Assembly: GCF_006546825.1 (NCBI RefSeq)
Contig: NZ_VICC01000001.1
Coordinates: 312,191 to 376,190 of the forward strand
Reading direction: 5' to 3'
Source: Actinomyces oris
GTDB lineage: Bacteria > Actinomycetota > Actinomycetes > Actinomycetales > Actinomycetaceae
DNA: 64,000 nt
This document shows positions 9,136 to 17,505 of this stretch, piece after piece (the stretch's first letter is position 1; each line of letters opens with the position of its first letter). The position numbers were made by a program, and so were the translations under genes. The notes beneath the pieces are model-generated. The model saw only the letters and a program-made list of their open reading frames with translations, searched no databases and was not told the origin of the DNA.

Positions 9136-9171
9136 CGCCGGTCGGTCGCCGCGAACGGTGACCGACCGGCG
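9136..9171 (+). terminator. terminator hairpin after the C4-dicarboxylate transporter
   Basis: Arms 9136-9147 and 9160-9171 (CGCCGGTCGGTC and its complement) pair perfectly around a 12-nt loop, 28 bp past the stop codon. This suggests that the following PEPCK-like gene has its own promoter. Confidence 0.75.
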
Positions 9172-9257
9172 GATGCGACGTCGAACACACTGGAGAAGCG
9201 GTCCTTCTGGGCAGAACGTAACAGGAGCGTGTCGTTTGGTCCGTCTAGGCTCGTGCC

Positions 9258-12200
9258 ATGACAACTACAGACGCGGCCACCACTTCCGCCATCGCCCTGC
9301 GTTTGGAGCTGCTGGGACTCCCCGTTCCGGCACCGGTCAAGCAGAGTGAGGCGGACCGTCTCATGTCCCCGATTCTGGCTCGCCAGCGCGAGCTCTCCCG
9401 CCGGCTGGCTCACCGCCCCTGTGCCGCCGACCAGCGCATTCAGACCTTCCTCGACTCCTACCTGGAGGGCGCGGCCGTCACCCCGAGGCTGCCCCGCTCC
9501 ACCTTCGTCCTGGACCAGCCGGGCCTGGCGCGGGCCCTGTCCCTGCCTGAGGACGCCACCAGCTTCACCTCCGACTACGTCGAGAGCTACCGAGTGCTCG
9601 GCGGCGTCCTGCACAACCCCCGCAACGACCGCCGCACCACTGCCGGCGTCTTCCACGTCGCCGAGGGCGGCCTGCCGATTCCCGATGACAAGATCGCCGT
9701 CGCGCGCGATGTCTTCGCCCGTCTGCTGGCCCACGCCGTCGATGCCCCCGAGGACCTGCTGACCCTGCCGTGGGCCTCCCGGCAGGAGGACCCGGCCCGC
9801 TGCTTCGTGTCCCTGCTGCTGCGCCCCGTCGTCGTGCCCGAGGTCCCCGGCTTCTCCGCCGAGCGCTCCATGGAGATCCGTTTCATCGCCCCCGGTGGCC
9901 TGGTCTCCAACCTGGACTTCGTCGAGGGCATCTTCGGCAACGGCGGCGACCCCTACCTGCCGGAGAACGACTCCTCCCTGGCCCCGGAGTCCTGGACCGG
10001 CCACACCGGCTGCGTCATCCTCGCCCCGCACCTGACCACCCTGACCAAGAAGGAGCTGGGCCTGCCCTCCTGGGAGGAGGCCACCGAGCGTCAGCGCCGC
10101 GACGGCCAGTGCTGGAAGGACGAGGCCGAGCTCTACAACGGCGGCAAGGCCTTCAAGTGCGTGGCCCGCGACGAGCGCGGCGTCATCGTCACCGTCATCG
10201 CGGACAACTACTTCGGCTACTGCAAGAAGGAGGTCAAGACCCAGATCGGGTACTCGGCCAACCTCTTCGGCTGCGTGGAGGAGGAGCACGCCGGCGGCGC
10301 CGTCGCCTACCCGCGCTACAACCTGGGCCAGGAGTACACCGACATCCACACCCCCGAGGGCCTGACCCTCGAGCACGTCATCGAGCGCAACCCCGGCCGC
10401 TTCGAGGCGCGCCAGGACGGGTCCGCCGCCGTCGTGGACGACCCGACCGTGGTGCTGGTGCCCGCCGGCGCCCACTACTCGATGCGCAGCCAGACGATCA
10501 CCTGGACCGGCTCCGACGGCCAGGAGGCCTCAATCCCGCTGCTCGTGGGCAACACCTACGTAGCCCCCAACGGCTACCGGGTCCACGCCAAGCACCGCGA
10601 GGGTGACGCCACCCAGTGGCACCTGGTGGGCACCGCCCCCTGGTCCACGCAGGCCCACAAGCCGGCCACCGTCTCCGGCGGCGGCAAGTCGGAGATCTCC
10701 AAGTCCCTCCTGGACGCCTTCGTCTTCGGTGAGGCCTACGTCGGCGACGTCGACGAGGACTTCGACGCCGTCCAGGCGATCCTCGACGGCAACTACGCCG
10801 ACCGCTTCGTCGACCCGGCCAACAAGAGCAACAACCACCGCTCGATCCTCTCCGAGCGCCGCTCGCTGGGAAGCGTCATCAAGTTGCTGACGCCGTCGTC
10901 GATGTACACCGAGGAGTACAACGCCTTCCTGGAGTCGATCCCGGCCCACATCAAGGAGCTCGTCTTCACCGTCAAGCGCTTCTACCAGCCCAGCTGGGGC
11001 CAGGACTGGCGCAGCCACTTCTCCGTGGGCATCATCAACGGCCGCAAGGGAAACTCCCTGCGCCTGGACGGTGAGGTCATCAAGGTCAACATGCTGCGCG
11101 TGGGCTTCGAGGACGACGGCGCCTGGCGCCTGCTGTCTCTGCGCCCGGACTTCTCGCCTGCAGCCAAGGTCCAGACCGAGGACGACATCACCGCCTCGAT
11201 CGTGGCCCCCGGCGGCCTGGTCTCCACCCCGGACTCGCAGCTGTCGCGCAAGTTTGTCACCAACTGCGAGTCCCTGCTCTTCCAGCGGCCCGACGACGCG
11301 ATCGTGCGCGGCTATGACAAGCAGACCGAGTCGGACATGTCCGATCCGCAGGCGGACCTGTTCATCTCCAACTTCCAGCCGCTGACGCCCGCCGACGCCC
11401 GGGCGATGGCCGCCGACGCCCCCGGTCTGTCCCGCTTCACCCAGCCCATGCAGGACCTGGTGGCCCGCGCCGCTTCCCTGCCCGAGGCCGAGGACCCCGC
11501 CGAGCAGACCTACTGGGTCTCCACGGCCGACCCGCGCCTGGTCAACGGCGCCCCCACCAAGAACCCCCGCTACCTCCAGGTGCGTCCCGACATCGCCAAC
11601 CCGAAGGACGTGGCGCTGGCGGACCTGACCAACCACCTCTTCCGGGACGTCCCCCTGGACGAGGCGCTGCGCCACAGCGTCGACGTCGTCGCCGCCGGAC
11701 GCCGCAATAACCCGCCCGAGGACGGGGTTCCGCCCCTGTGCGCCTACAACCCGCTGCACTACATGGAGCTGCCCGAGCTGTTCATGGAGTTCATCTCCTC
11801 CATGACCGGCAAGTCCCCCTCGACGACGGGCGCCGGCAGCGAGGGAGCCCTCACCAAGGCCCCGTTCAACGCCCTGCCGGCCATCTACGACCTCAACGCG
11901 GCCCTGCTGTCCTACGCCCTCAGCGGCTATGACGGTTGGCTGTCCTCGGCCGGCTACATCGGCCCGAAGGTACAGGTGGCCCACGACATCTCGCTGCTCA
12001 TCCCGGAGATCTTCTCGCGCATGAGCGCTGAGGAGCGCGACGCCCACCGCCTCGTCGAGGGCGGCTACCTCGAGCGCATCGAGGACTTCGAGTACGAGGG
12101 TCGCACCGTTCAGGCCTCGCGCCTGGGCTACCGCATGAACCAGGCCTTCACCTCGACCTTCTTCGGCCGGATCTTCCTGCACCCCGACGTCGTCTTCACC

Positions 12201-12674
12201 GAGGAGATGCTGCGTCCCGAGCTGCAGGATGAGGCGGTCTTCGCCGACTCGGTGGACATCATCGTCACCACCCACAAGGTGGTGGCCGAGCACTACCGGG
12301 CTGACGGCTCCATCGAGTGGGCCGTGCCGCCGCTGCGGGCCCTGCTGGAGATCATGATCGACGGCACCTCCCGCGAGGGCTGGGACCTGACGAGCCCGGA
12401 GTTCCGCGCCCTGTTCGAGCGGGAGAACATCCTGAGCTCGTCGTGGTACGCGGAGCGCCTGGACGCCAAGGTCGCCCGCGACACCCGCCTGGCCCACCAG
12501 GCCATCGAGGACCTCACCCGCTTCTACACCGCGGAGAACAACGAGGAGGTCGTCGAGCGCCTGGGCATCGAGGGCCGCCTGGCCGAGGCCCGCGCCTGGC
12601 TGGACAAGGTCAGCTCTCCGGCCTACCGCGAGCACCTCGTGGGCACACTCGGCCTCCAGCCCTCGCTGGCCTGA
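9258..12674 (+). CDS. probable pyrophosphate-type phosphoenolpyruvate carboxykinase
   Basis: 1,138 residues, a soluble protein about twice the size of GTP- or ATP-type PEPCK. The length, the overall sequence character and the P-loop-like motif SGGGKSEISKS (about residues 473-483) fit the PPi-type PEPCK family described from Entamoeba and Propionibacterium. That enzyme interconverts oxaloacetate plus PPi with PEP plus phosphate and CO2. Other likely nucleotide or substrate segments are TGHTGCVILAPH (about 248) and YNGGKAFKC (about 293). I recognise the family from memory, not from an alignment. No Shine-Dalgarno site precedes the ATG. A TAGGCT hexamer ending 7 bp before the ATG suggests a leaderless transcript. 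The Dcu-type transporter upstream supports a role in C4 metabolism. Confidence 0.75.
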   Translation: MTTTDAATTSAIALRLELLGLPVPAPVKQSEADRLMSPILARQRELSRRLAHRPCAADQRIQTFLDSYLEGAAVTPRLPRSTFVLDQPGLARALSLPEDATSFTSDYVESYRVLGGVLHNPRNDRRTTAGVFHVAEGGLPIPDDKIAVARDVFARLLAHAVDAPEDLLTLPWASRQEDPARCFVSLLLRPVVVPEVPGFSAERSMEIRFIAPGGLVSNLDFVEGIFGNGGDPYLPENDSSLAPESWTGHTGCVILAPHLTTLTKKELGLPSWEEATERQRRDGQCWKDEAELYNGGKAFKCVARDERGVIVTVIADNYFGYCKKEVKTQIGYSANLFGCVEEEHAGGAVAYPRYNLGQEYTDIHTPEGLTLEHVIERNPGRFEARQDGSAAVVDDPTVVLVPAGAHYSMRSQTITWTGSDGQEASIPLLVGNTYVAPNGYRVHAKHREGDATQWHLVGTAPWSTQAHKPATVSGGGKSEISKSLLDAFVFGEAYVGDVDEDFDAVQAILDGNYADRFVDPANKSNNHRSILSERRSLGSVIKLLTPSSMYTEEYNAFLESIPAHIKELVFTVKRFYQPSWGQDWRSHFSVGIINGRKGNSLRLDGEVIKVNMLRVGFEDDGAWRLLSLRPDFSPAAKVQTEDDITASIVAPGGLVSTPDSQLSRKFVTNCESLLFQRPDDAIVRGYDKQTESDMSDPQADLFISNFQPLTPADARAMAADAPGLSRFTQPMQDLVARAASLPEAEDPAEQTYWVSTADPRLVNGAPTKNPRYLQVRPDIANPKDVALADLTNHLFRDVPLDEALRHSVDVVAAGRRNNPPEDGVPPLCAYNPLHYMELPELFMEFISSMTGKSPSTTGAGSEGALTKAPFNALPAIYDLNAALLSYALSGYDGWLSSAGYIGPKVQVAHDISLLIPEIFSRMSAEERDAHRLVEGGYLERIEDFEYEGRTVQASRLGYRMNQAFTSTFFGRIFLHPDVVFTEEMLRPELQDEAVFADSVDIIVTTHKVVAEHYRADGSIEWAVPPLRALLEIMIDGTSREGWDLTSPEFRALFERENILSSSWYAERLDAKVARDTRLAHQAIEDLTRFYTAENNEEVVERLGIEGRLAEARAWLDKVSSPAYREHLVGTLGLQPSLA

Positions 12675-12745
12675 GCGGACGTCGCGCCGGGCCTGCACCG
12701 CACTCCCGCGGGCCCGGTCGCGCACCCACCCTCTCGCTGACGACG

Positions 12746-12794
12746 ACGGAGCGCGTGTGGGGAACAGGAATCCCGTTCCCCACACGCGCTCCGT
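12746..12794. terminator. bidirectional terminator between PEPCK and safA
   Basis: A perfect 20-bp inverted repeat (12746-12765 and 12775-12794) with a 9-nt loop lies between two convergent transcription units. It can serve the PEPCK gene on the plus strand and srtA-safA on the minus strand. Confidence 0.9.
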
Positions 12795-12976
12795 TCCTCA
12801 CACTGCCTCTTCGTTCCGATGGAAGAGGCCTGGCGGGGCGCCGGTGTCCATGGTGCTGACATCAGCCCCGCTCCGGCACCGCGCGCCGAGAAGAAATCGC
12901 GGTATTGCAACGATCCTCGAGGAGGTCTTCGCCGTCGGGCTCGTGAGTGTCAGCGCTGTGGACACTGGGCCGCCGG

Positions 12977-13135
12977 TCAGCCGACGTCGGCGTTGCCGGA
13001 CAGGTGCCAGGTGGCGTTGGCCCAGGGGAAGACGTACTGCATGAGCACGTAGACGACTCCGGCGATGAGGATGAGCGACTCAATGGCCTTGAGCCATGCG
13101 GGCCCCGGCAGGTGCCGCCAGATGAAGCCGTACAT
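12977..13135 (-). CDS. safA: SafA-like sortase-associated small membrane protein (FPW motif)
   Basis: 52 residues. The start codon overlaps the srtA stop as ATGA (13135), so translation is coupled. The protein has a short amphipathic N-terminus (MYGFIWRHLPGPAWLK), one membrane helix (about 19-35) and the motif QYVFPWANATW. In Actinomyces oris, a small membrane protein with an FPW motif encoded next to srtA is SafA. It protects the housekeeping sortase from cleavage by signal peptidase LepB. Position, size and motif all fit. The identification rests on these features alone, since the protein is too short for a confident similarity call by eye. Confidence 0.85.
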   Translation of the reverse strand: MYGFIWRHLPGPAWLKAIESLILIAGVVYVLMQYVFPWANATWHLSGNADVG

Positions 13136-13908
13136 CAGTTGACCCCCGGATCGTTGAGCACGGACTCCGGACGGCCCTCGGAGCGATCCATCCAGTAGGC
13201 GAACTTCGCGTGGACGATCCAGCGCTGGTCATTGCCGAACTCGCCGGCGGTCGATCCATGGCAGGTGGTCAGCGTGATGTACCGGTCGGTGGGCTGCGCG
13301 TCAGGCTGGTTGGGGACCGGGGCGATGACCTCGACCTGCTCGGGCTGGACGAGCTCGTGGCCGGTCACCTTGAACACGTACCAGGTCTTGGCGGTGGAGA
13401 CGACGATCTCGTCGCCCTCCTGGAGCAGGTCGATGCGGCGGAAGGAGTTGCCGTAGGTGCGCCGGTGCCCGGCGATCGCGAAGTTCCCAAGCTCTCCGAG
13501 CTGCTGGGTGTTGGTGTAGTGGCCCGCCGCCGCCTGGTCCAGGACGTCGGATCCGGTGCCTTCCATAATGGGCATGTTGTTGTTGGTGACGCCGTACCAC
13601 TTGGGGACGACGAGCATCCCGATGGTCTCGCCGTAGCCGACCTGCTCCATGACGGGAGGAGCATCGTAGTGCTTCTCCCCTGCCCGCTTGGGGGACTCGA
13701 CCTGCTTCTCGTGGAACTGCGTGGCCACCGCCTTCGCACTGGCGTTGGCGTCGATGCCGGTCCACCACAGCTGCCAGCACAGGAAGAGGGCGACGACCAG
13801 ACCGGCGGTGATGAGCAACTCACCGATTCCGGTCAAGGTGCCGTTGAAGATTCGGACAGCACGACTCTGGCCGGGTGCTCGGTGTCGCACAAGACCTCCT
13901 CCAGTCAT
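13135..13908 (-). CDS. srtA: class E sortase (probable housekeeping SrtA)
   Basis: 257 residues. A basic N-terminus and one membrane segment (about 28-48) anchor it, with the catalytic domain outside. The active site is visible: catalytic His in GHRRTYG (about 146), Cys in TLTTCHG (about 216), and the downstream Arg in QRWIVHAK. Class E sortases are the actinobacterial housekeeping enzymes that join LAxTG/LPxTG-type proteins to cell-wall lipid II. In A. oris SrtA this step is essential. A strong ribosome-binding site (GAGGAGGGG) precedes the ATG. The safA-like gene follows with coupled translation. The IPFTG-bearing adhesin at 18.6-21.5 kb is a plausible substrate. Confidence 0.92.
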   Translation of the reverse strand: MTGGGLVRHRAPGQSRAVRIFNGTLTGIGELLITAGLVVALFLCWQLWWTGIDANASAKAVATQFHEKQVESPKRAGEKHYDAPPVMEQVGYGETIGMLVVPKWYGVTNNNMPIMEGTGSDVLDQAAAGHYTNTQQLGELGNFAIAGHRRTYGNSFRRIDLLQEGDEIVVSTAKTWYVFKVTGHELVQPEQVEVIAPVPNQPDAQPTDRYITLTTCHGSTAGEFGNDQRWIVHAKFAYWMDRSEGRPESVLNDPGVN

Positions 13909-14102
13909 TGCCCCTCCTCAGAGCTAGGGCATCATCAGGCTAGCGGCCAGTCTAAGGGGGTACACCCCCCACATGACCAGCCAGGAGTGGTGGACTCATC
14001 ACAGGATGCGCCGCGAGGAAGCTTCGCAGCATGTCCTAGGCTAGGCCCGGATGTGTTGCGGTGGTCTCATGCCACCATCCCCAGACAGTGAGGAGACCCA
14101 GG

Positions 14103-14618
14103 GTGGCCTTGGAGAAGAAGTCCACAGCGGACGACGCCGACAAGAGCTCGGAGAAGGTCTCGAAGAAGAGCTCAGAGAAGAACAGCGCGAAGAGCGCTGA
14201 GAAGGGCACGGGCTCGAAGAAGGGCTCTGCCCCCTCTGAGAAGACGGAGACGAAGGACAAGACGACCAAGGGCTCGAAGAAGAGCTCGTCGTCGAAGAAG
14301 AAGCACCCTGAGCGCTCCGGCAACCCGGCCAAGGCGGCCAAGGCTCTCGAGGAGGAGTCGCGCGCTGCGGCGAACCGGGTCTCACGCACGCCCAAGAAGA
14401 TCAAGGACACCGCCTCTCCGCGCTGGTACGCCCCCACCATGGTGACACTCCTGGTCATCGGGCTGCTGTGGGTTGTCGCCACCTACCTCTTCCAGGGCAG
14501 GTACCCGCTGCCCTACTTCGCCGAGCACCACGCCGGAGACTGGCTGTACAACGGCAACCTCTACATCGGCTTCCTCATCATGATGTCGGGCTTCCTCGGT
14601 CTACTTCGATGGAAGTAG
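14103..14618 (+). CDS. crgA: cell division protein CrgA with long basic N-terminal extension
   Basis: 171 residues from the GTG at 14103, which has AGGAG about 8 bp upstream. The C-terminal 80 residues are a standard CrgA: SPRWYAPTMVTLLVIGLLWVV, the loop with YPLPYF, then a second membrane helix ending LRWK. CrgA is a two-helix membrane protein that recruits and stabilises divisome components (FtsZ, FtsQ, PBPs) in actinobacteria. The first 85 or so residues are a Lys/Ser/Glu-rich low-complexity tail not found in the roughly 90-aa mycobacterial protein. It is divergent from srtA across about 195 bp. A hairpin terminator follows. Confidence 0.92.
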   Translation: MALEKKSTADDADKSSEKVSKKSSEKNSAKSAEKGTGSKKGSAPSEKTETKDKTTKGSKKSSSSKKKHPERSGNPAKAAKALEEESRAAANRVSRTPKKIKDTASPRWYAPTMVTLLVIGLLWVVATYLFQGRYPLPYFAEHHAGDWLYNGNLYIGFLIMMSGFLGLLRWK

Positions 14619-14654
14619 CAGGTTTCAGACACTCACACGATCAGGCATCCGCAC

Positions 14655-14682
14655 AGGCCCCCGAGCATCGGCTCGGGGGCCT
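14655..14682 (+). terminator. crgA terminator hairpin
   Basis: A perfect 11-bp stem (AGGCCCCCGAG at 14655-14665 with 14672-14682) and a 6-nt loop lie 37 bp past the crgA stop. A short TTG follows. Confidence 0.85.
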
Positions 14683-14870
14683 TGTCGTCAGCGGTGCGGT
14701 CCTACTTTCCAGGCGCCCGGCACAGCGGATTGACACAGCGGGTTGAGCGAGCCGACAGGACTGCTTGTTGATCGCATCACCGAGGGCCGCCCCACGAAGG
14801 GGCCCGGGCTGGATCCCCGGAGCCCGGCACACATGGCCTCGGCCCGCTCCTTCTTCCTCCCCAGGCCATC

Positions 14871-14987
14871 TGTGGATCCGTGGACAACTGACTCCCCACA
14901 ACCCACGTCGACTTTCCCCATATGTGGACAGGCCTGTGGATAACTACACGCTTGTGTTTCCACACCTGTGTCCACAGATGTGGATGA
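14871..14987. promoter_or_regulatory. DnaA-box cluster outside oriC
   Basis: Seven close matches to the DnaA box (TTATCCACA / TTGTCCACA) lie within 117 bp. One is perfect, TGTGGATAA at 14935-14943. Four match at 8 of 9: 14879-14887, 14923-14931, 14968-14976 and 14979-14987. Two match at 7 of 9: 14871-14879 and 14956-14964. They are in both orientations. The cluster lies in the 14,683-15,062 intergenic gap between the crgA terminator and the 3' end of the rhomboid gene. No protein gene is visible in that gap. It lacks an AT-rich unwinding element, so a DnaA-titrating or DnaA-regulatory site is more likely than an origin. Confidence 0.7.
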
Positions 14988-15062
14988 ACCACAGAGCTGT
15001 TCTTTCAGGCTTGTCATTCATGGCCGCACGGGCTGCGCGGTGCTTCTCAGGGCCGGTGCGTC

Positions 15063-15917
15063 TCAGGAGAGGAGGACCCGAAGCAGATCGAGCCCTACCA
15101 GGGCCACTGCGACCGCAACGGTTCCAGCGATCCCCACGACCTGCCGCTTCCCCCGTGGCGCCCAGGCGTAGATCGCCGAGACGATCCCTCCGACGACAAG
15201 CCCACCGAGGTGCCCCTGCCAGGAGATGTTGGCCCCCAGGAAGGAGATGACGGCATTGATCGCCACCAGCGCCACGATCCCCGAGGTGTCTCGCCCGAAG
15301 CGCCGTTGCACGATGAACATGGCCGAGAACAGGCCGAAGACCGCTCCCGAGGCGCCCACCGTCAGCGTGAGCCAGGACTCCGTGTCCGGCCAGGAGAGCC
15401 AGTAGATCATCGTCGAGCCGCCCAGGGCACTGAGCAGGTAGACGCAGGTGAAGCGCCACCGCCCGAGCACTGGTTCAAGAGCACCGCCCAGCACCCACAG
15501 AGCCCACATGTTGAAGCCGAGGTGCATGTAGTTCGCATGCAGGAAGGCGGTGGTCAGGAACCGCCAGGGCTCGTAGACGGCCAGTGCCGGCACGAAGCCC
15601 AGGCGGAGCTCCAGCGACTGCATCGTCACCTCGGGGATGAGGACCTGAAGCGCGTAGACGACGACGCACAGGCCGACGAGGATCTTGGTGACCAGGGCCC
15701 CGGAGGTGACGTTCCCACTCAGCAGCGTGCGCGCCTGACGTCGGCCGACCTGAGACTGACGAGCACAGTCCACACAGTGGACCCCCACCGAACTGGGCAC
15801 CTGGCAGGCGGGACAGGTGGGTCGGTCGCAACGCTGGCAGCGCACGTAGGCCACCGTGTCCGGGTGCCGCGGGCACACCGGCGGTGCCTGCTGCGGAAAC
15901 GAGTTCGTCGAGGTCAT
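15063..15917 (-). CDS. rhomboid family intramembrane serine protease
   Basis: 284 residues. The start at 15917 is chosen because AGGAG lies 6-7 bp upstream. A cytoplasmic zinc-ribbon/B-box-like module comes first (CPRHP, then CQRCDRPTCPAC and HCVDC, about residues 14-53). Six or so membrane helices follow. Rhomboid hallmarks are present: HANYMHLGFNMWAL in the second helix region, the catalytic Ser in GASGAVFG, and the catalytic His in GHLGG. These enzymes cleave membrane proteins within the bilayer. The substrate is unknown. The neighbouring cyclophilin, DUF5324-like protein and crgA form a group that is also found together in Streptomyces. Confidence 0.93.
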   Translation of the reverse strand: MTSTNSFPQQAPPVCPRHPDTVAYVRCQRCDRPTCPACQVPSSVGVHCVDCARQSQVGRRQARTLLSGNVTSGALVTKILVGLCVVVYALQVLIPEVTMQSLELRLGFVPALAVYEPWRFLTTAFLHANYMHLGFNMWALWVLGGALEPVLGRWRFTCVYLLSALGGSTMIYWLSWPDTESWLTLTVGASGAVFGLFSAMFIVQRRFGRDTSGIVALVAINAVISFLGANISWQGHLGGLVVGGIVSAIYAWAPRGKRQVVGIAGTVAVAVALVGLDLLRVLLS

Positions 15918-16104
15918 CGGATGCTCCTGTGCGGATGATCGGGGCTTGAGCGGGTTGGGACGGGTGAACCGGATACGACGACGCCGCCGGGACGCGGGTC
16001 CCAGCGGCGTCACAGAGGCGAATCACACCTGATTCCGGTGCTTCGGTAGCGGTGCGGTGGGCGACCCCTCGTTGCTGAGAGGCCACCCCTTGTCCTCGTG
16101 GAAA

Positions 16105-16626
16105 CTACTCGGTGATGTCCACCGAGGTGATGATGACGTCCTGCACCGGGCGGTCACGCGGGTCGGTCTCCACAGCCGAGATCGCGTCGACGACGGCGCG
16201 GGAGGCCTCGTCGGTGACGGCACCGAAGATCGTGTGCTTGCCCTGGAGCCACTCGGTGGGGGCGGTGGTGATGAAGAACTGCGAGCCGTTGGTGCCCTTG
16301 CCCAGGCGGCGGCCGGCGTTGGCCATGGCCAGGACGTAGGGGGCGGCGAAGGTCAGGGAGGCGTCGATCTCGTCGTCGAAGACGTAGCCGGGTCCTCCGG
16401 TACCGTCACCCAGCGGGTCACCGCCCTGGATCATGAAACCAGGGATGACACGGTGGAAGATGACGTTGTCGTACAGCGGAGCGTGGGACTCCGCGCCGGT
16501 GCGTGGATCCGTCCACGCCTTCTGGCCGGTGGCCAGCCCCACGAAGTTGGAGACGGTCTCAGGAGCCTGCTCGGGGTAGAGCTCCAGGCGGATATCGCCG
16601 AGGTTGGTGTGAAGAGTCGCTTCCAT
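16105..16626 (-). CDS. cyclophilin-type peptidyl-prolyl cis-trans isomerase
   Basis: 173 residues from MEATLHTNLGDI. An upstream ATG at 16635 would add three residues; neither has a strong ribosome-binding site. Cyclophilin core motifs are present: FHRVIPGFMIQGGDP (catalytic Arg, Phe, Met, Gln), NGSQFFIT, and WLQGKHTIFG. There is no signal peptide, so it acts in the cytoplasm, speeding proline isomerisation during folding. It is transcribed toward the rhomboid gene with a 187-bp gap. Confidence 0.95.
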   Translation of the reverse strand: MEATLHTNLGDIRLELYPEQAPETVSNFVGLATGQKAWTDPRTGAESHAPLYDNVIFHRVIPGFMIQGGDPLGDGTGGPGYVFDDEIDASLTFAAPYVLAMANAGRRLGKGTNGSQFFITTAPTEWLQGKHTIFGAVTDEASRAVVDAISAVETDPRDRPVQDVIITSVDITE

Positions 16627-16803
16627 GAGTGACATGGTGGCACGGTCGCGGGCCCATCGGCATGAACCCCTCAGTGGTGTGCGGTGCTGTTCACCCCAGG
16701 CAAAACGGCTGGACATCGTGTGGGCCAGGCCGCGCCGGGGTGCGACCATTGGTGCACGTTGCACAACGACCGTCTGTATCCGTTTCCAACCTGGGAGGCA
16801 ACC

Positions 16804-17349
16804 ATGTCCTGCCTGACGAAGACATGCTGCGACAAGAAGCTCGACACCACTCATCTGCGCAAGGAGGCAGCATCCCTTGCCGGATCCGTCGTCGGCCAGG
16901 CTGAGAAGGCCGCCCTGTGGGCTGCTCCGCACGTCAGCAAGGCCGCCGGGGGCGTGGCCCGCGCCGCCAAGGACGCACAGGAGCGTCTGGAGCCGGTGGT
17001 CCACGAGGCCCGCTACCGGGTTGTCGAGGACTACATCCCTCGTGCGCAGCGCGCCGCCGTGGCTGCCCAGGCTGCTGCAGGTACGGACGGTACCCTGACA
17101 GAGCGCGCCCAGCGCGTGGCTGTTGCCGCAAAGTCCGCCGCATTGGAGGTTCCCGTGAAGAAGCAGAAGAAGCATCGCGTGCTCAAGACCCTGGGTTGGC
17201 TCGCCGTCGCCGGCGCGGCCGCTGCCGGCGCCTACGTCGTGTGGCGTCGTAGCCAGCCCGTTGAGGACCCGTGGGCCGAGGAGTACTGGGCCGACTCCAC
17301 CGAGGATGAGGCCGGCTACGGCATCAGCCCCGAGGACGCTCAGGCCTGA
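16804..17349 (+). CDS. DUF5324-like membrane-anchored helical protein
   Basis: 181 residues from the ATG at 16804, preceded by GGGAGG. Residues 20-115 are Ala-rich amphipathic helix with repeated KAA/EAR patterns, probably coiled coil. A basic stretch (KKQKKHRVLK) precedes one membrane helix (about 127-145), and the tail is acidic (EDPWAEEYWADSTEDEA). This layout resembles DUF5324-type proteins of Streptomyces, which also sit beside a cyclophilin and rhomboid gene. Four cysteines near the N-terminus (MSCLTKTCCDKK) are unusual. The function is unknown. It is divergent from the cyclophilin gene and followed by a strong terminator. Confidence 0.7.
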   Translation: MSCLTKTCCDKKLDTTHLRKEAASLAGSVVGQAEKAALWAAPHVSKAAGGVARAAKDAQERLEPVVHEARYRVVEDYIPRAQRAAVAAQAAAGTDGTLTERAQRVAVAAKSAALEVPVKKQKKHRVLKTLGWLAVAGAAAAGAYVVWRRSQPVEDPWAEEYWADSTEDEAGYGISPEDAQA

Positions 17350-17366
17350 CAGCCCCCTCTTCGTTC

Positions 17367-17409
17367 ACGACGGCGCCGCGCTGGCCATGACCCAGCGCGG
17401 CGCCGTCGT
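17367..17409 (+). terminator. terminator hairpin after the DUF5324-like gene
   Basis: A perfect 18-bp stem (17367-17384 and 17392-17409) with a 7-nt loop lies 17 bp past the stop, followed by TGTT. It could also stop transcription from the convergent DUF364 gene. Confidence 0.85.
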
Positions 17410-17425
17410 TGTTCCAGCTCTCATC

Positions 17426-17461
17426 CCATGGCACTTTCCATGGCAGTTTCCATGGCACTGC
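17426..17461. repeat. three tandem 12-bp repeats
   Basis: Three back-to-back copies of CCATGGCACTTT occur with one or two changes in copies 2 and 3. They lie in the 96-bp gap between a terminator and the DUF364 stop codon. It is a simple tandem array, possibly of variable copy number. Confidence 0.8.
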
Positions 17462-17505
17462 CGCAGCGACCGACGCCTGTCGGCCACCGTGGTGGGGCAG
17501 GCGGA

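Noticed and set aside
10530-12785. 751-codon minus-strand frame opposite the PEPCK-like gene
   Set aside because: It is an antisense shadow with Gly/Val/Asp-rich low-complexity translation and no conserved domain.
12860-12976. A further gene after safA
   Set aside because: No frame with a ribosome-binding site or resemblance was seen between the safA stop and the terminator.
14683-15062. A second replication origin
   Set aside because: The DnaA boxes are dense, but there is no AT-rich unwinding element and no change of gene orientation comparable to that at dnaA.
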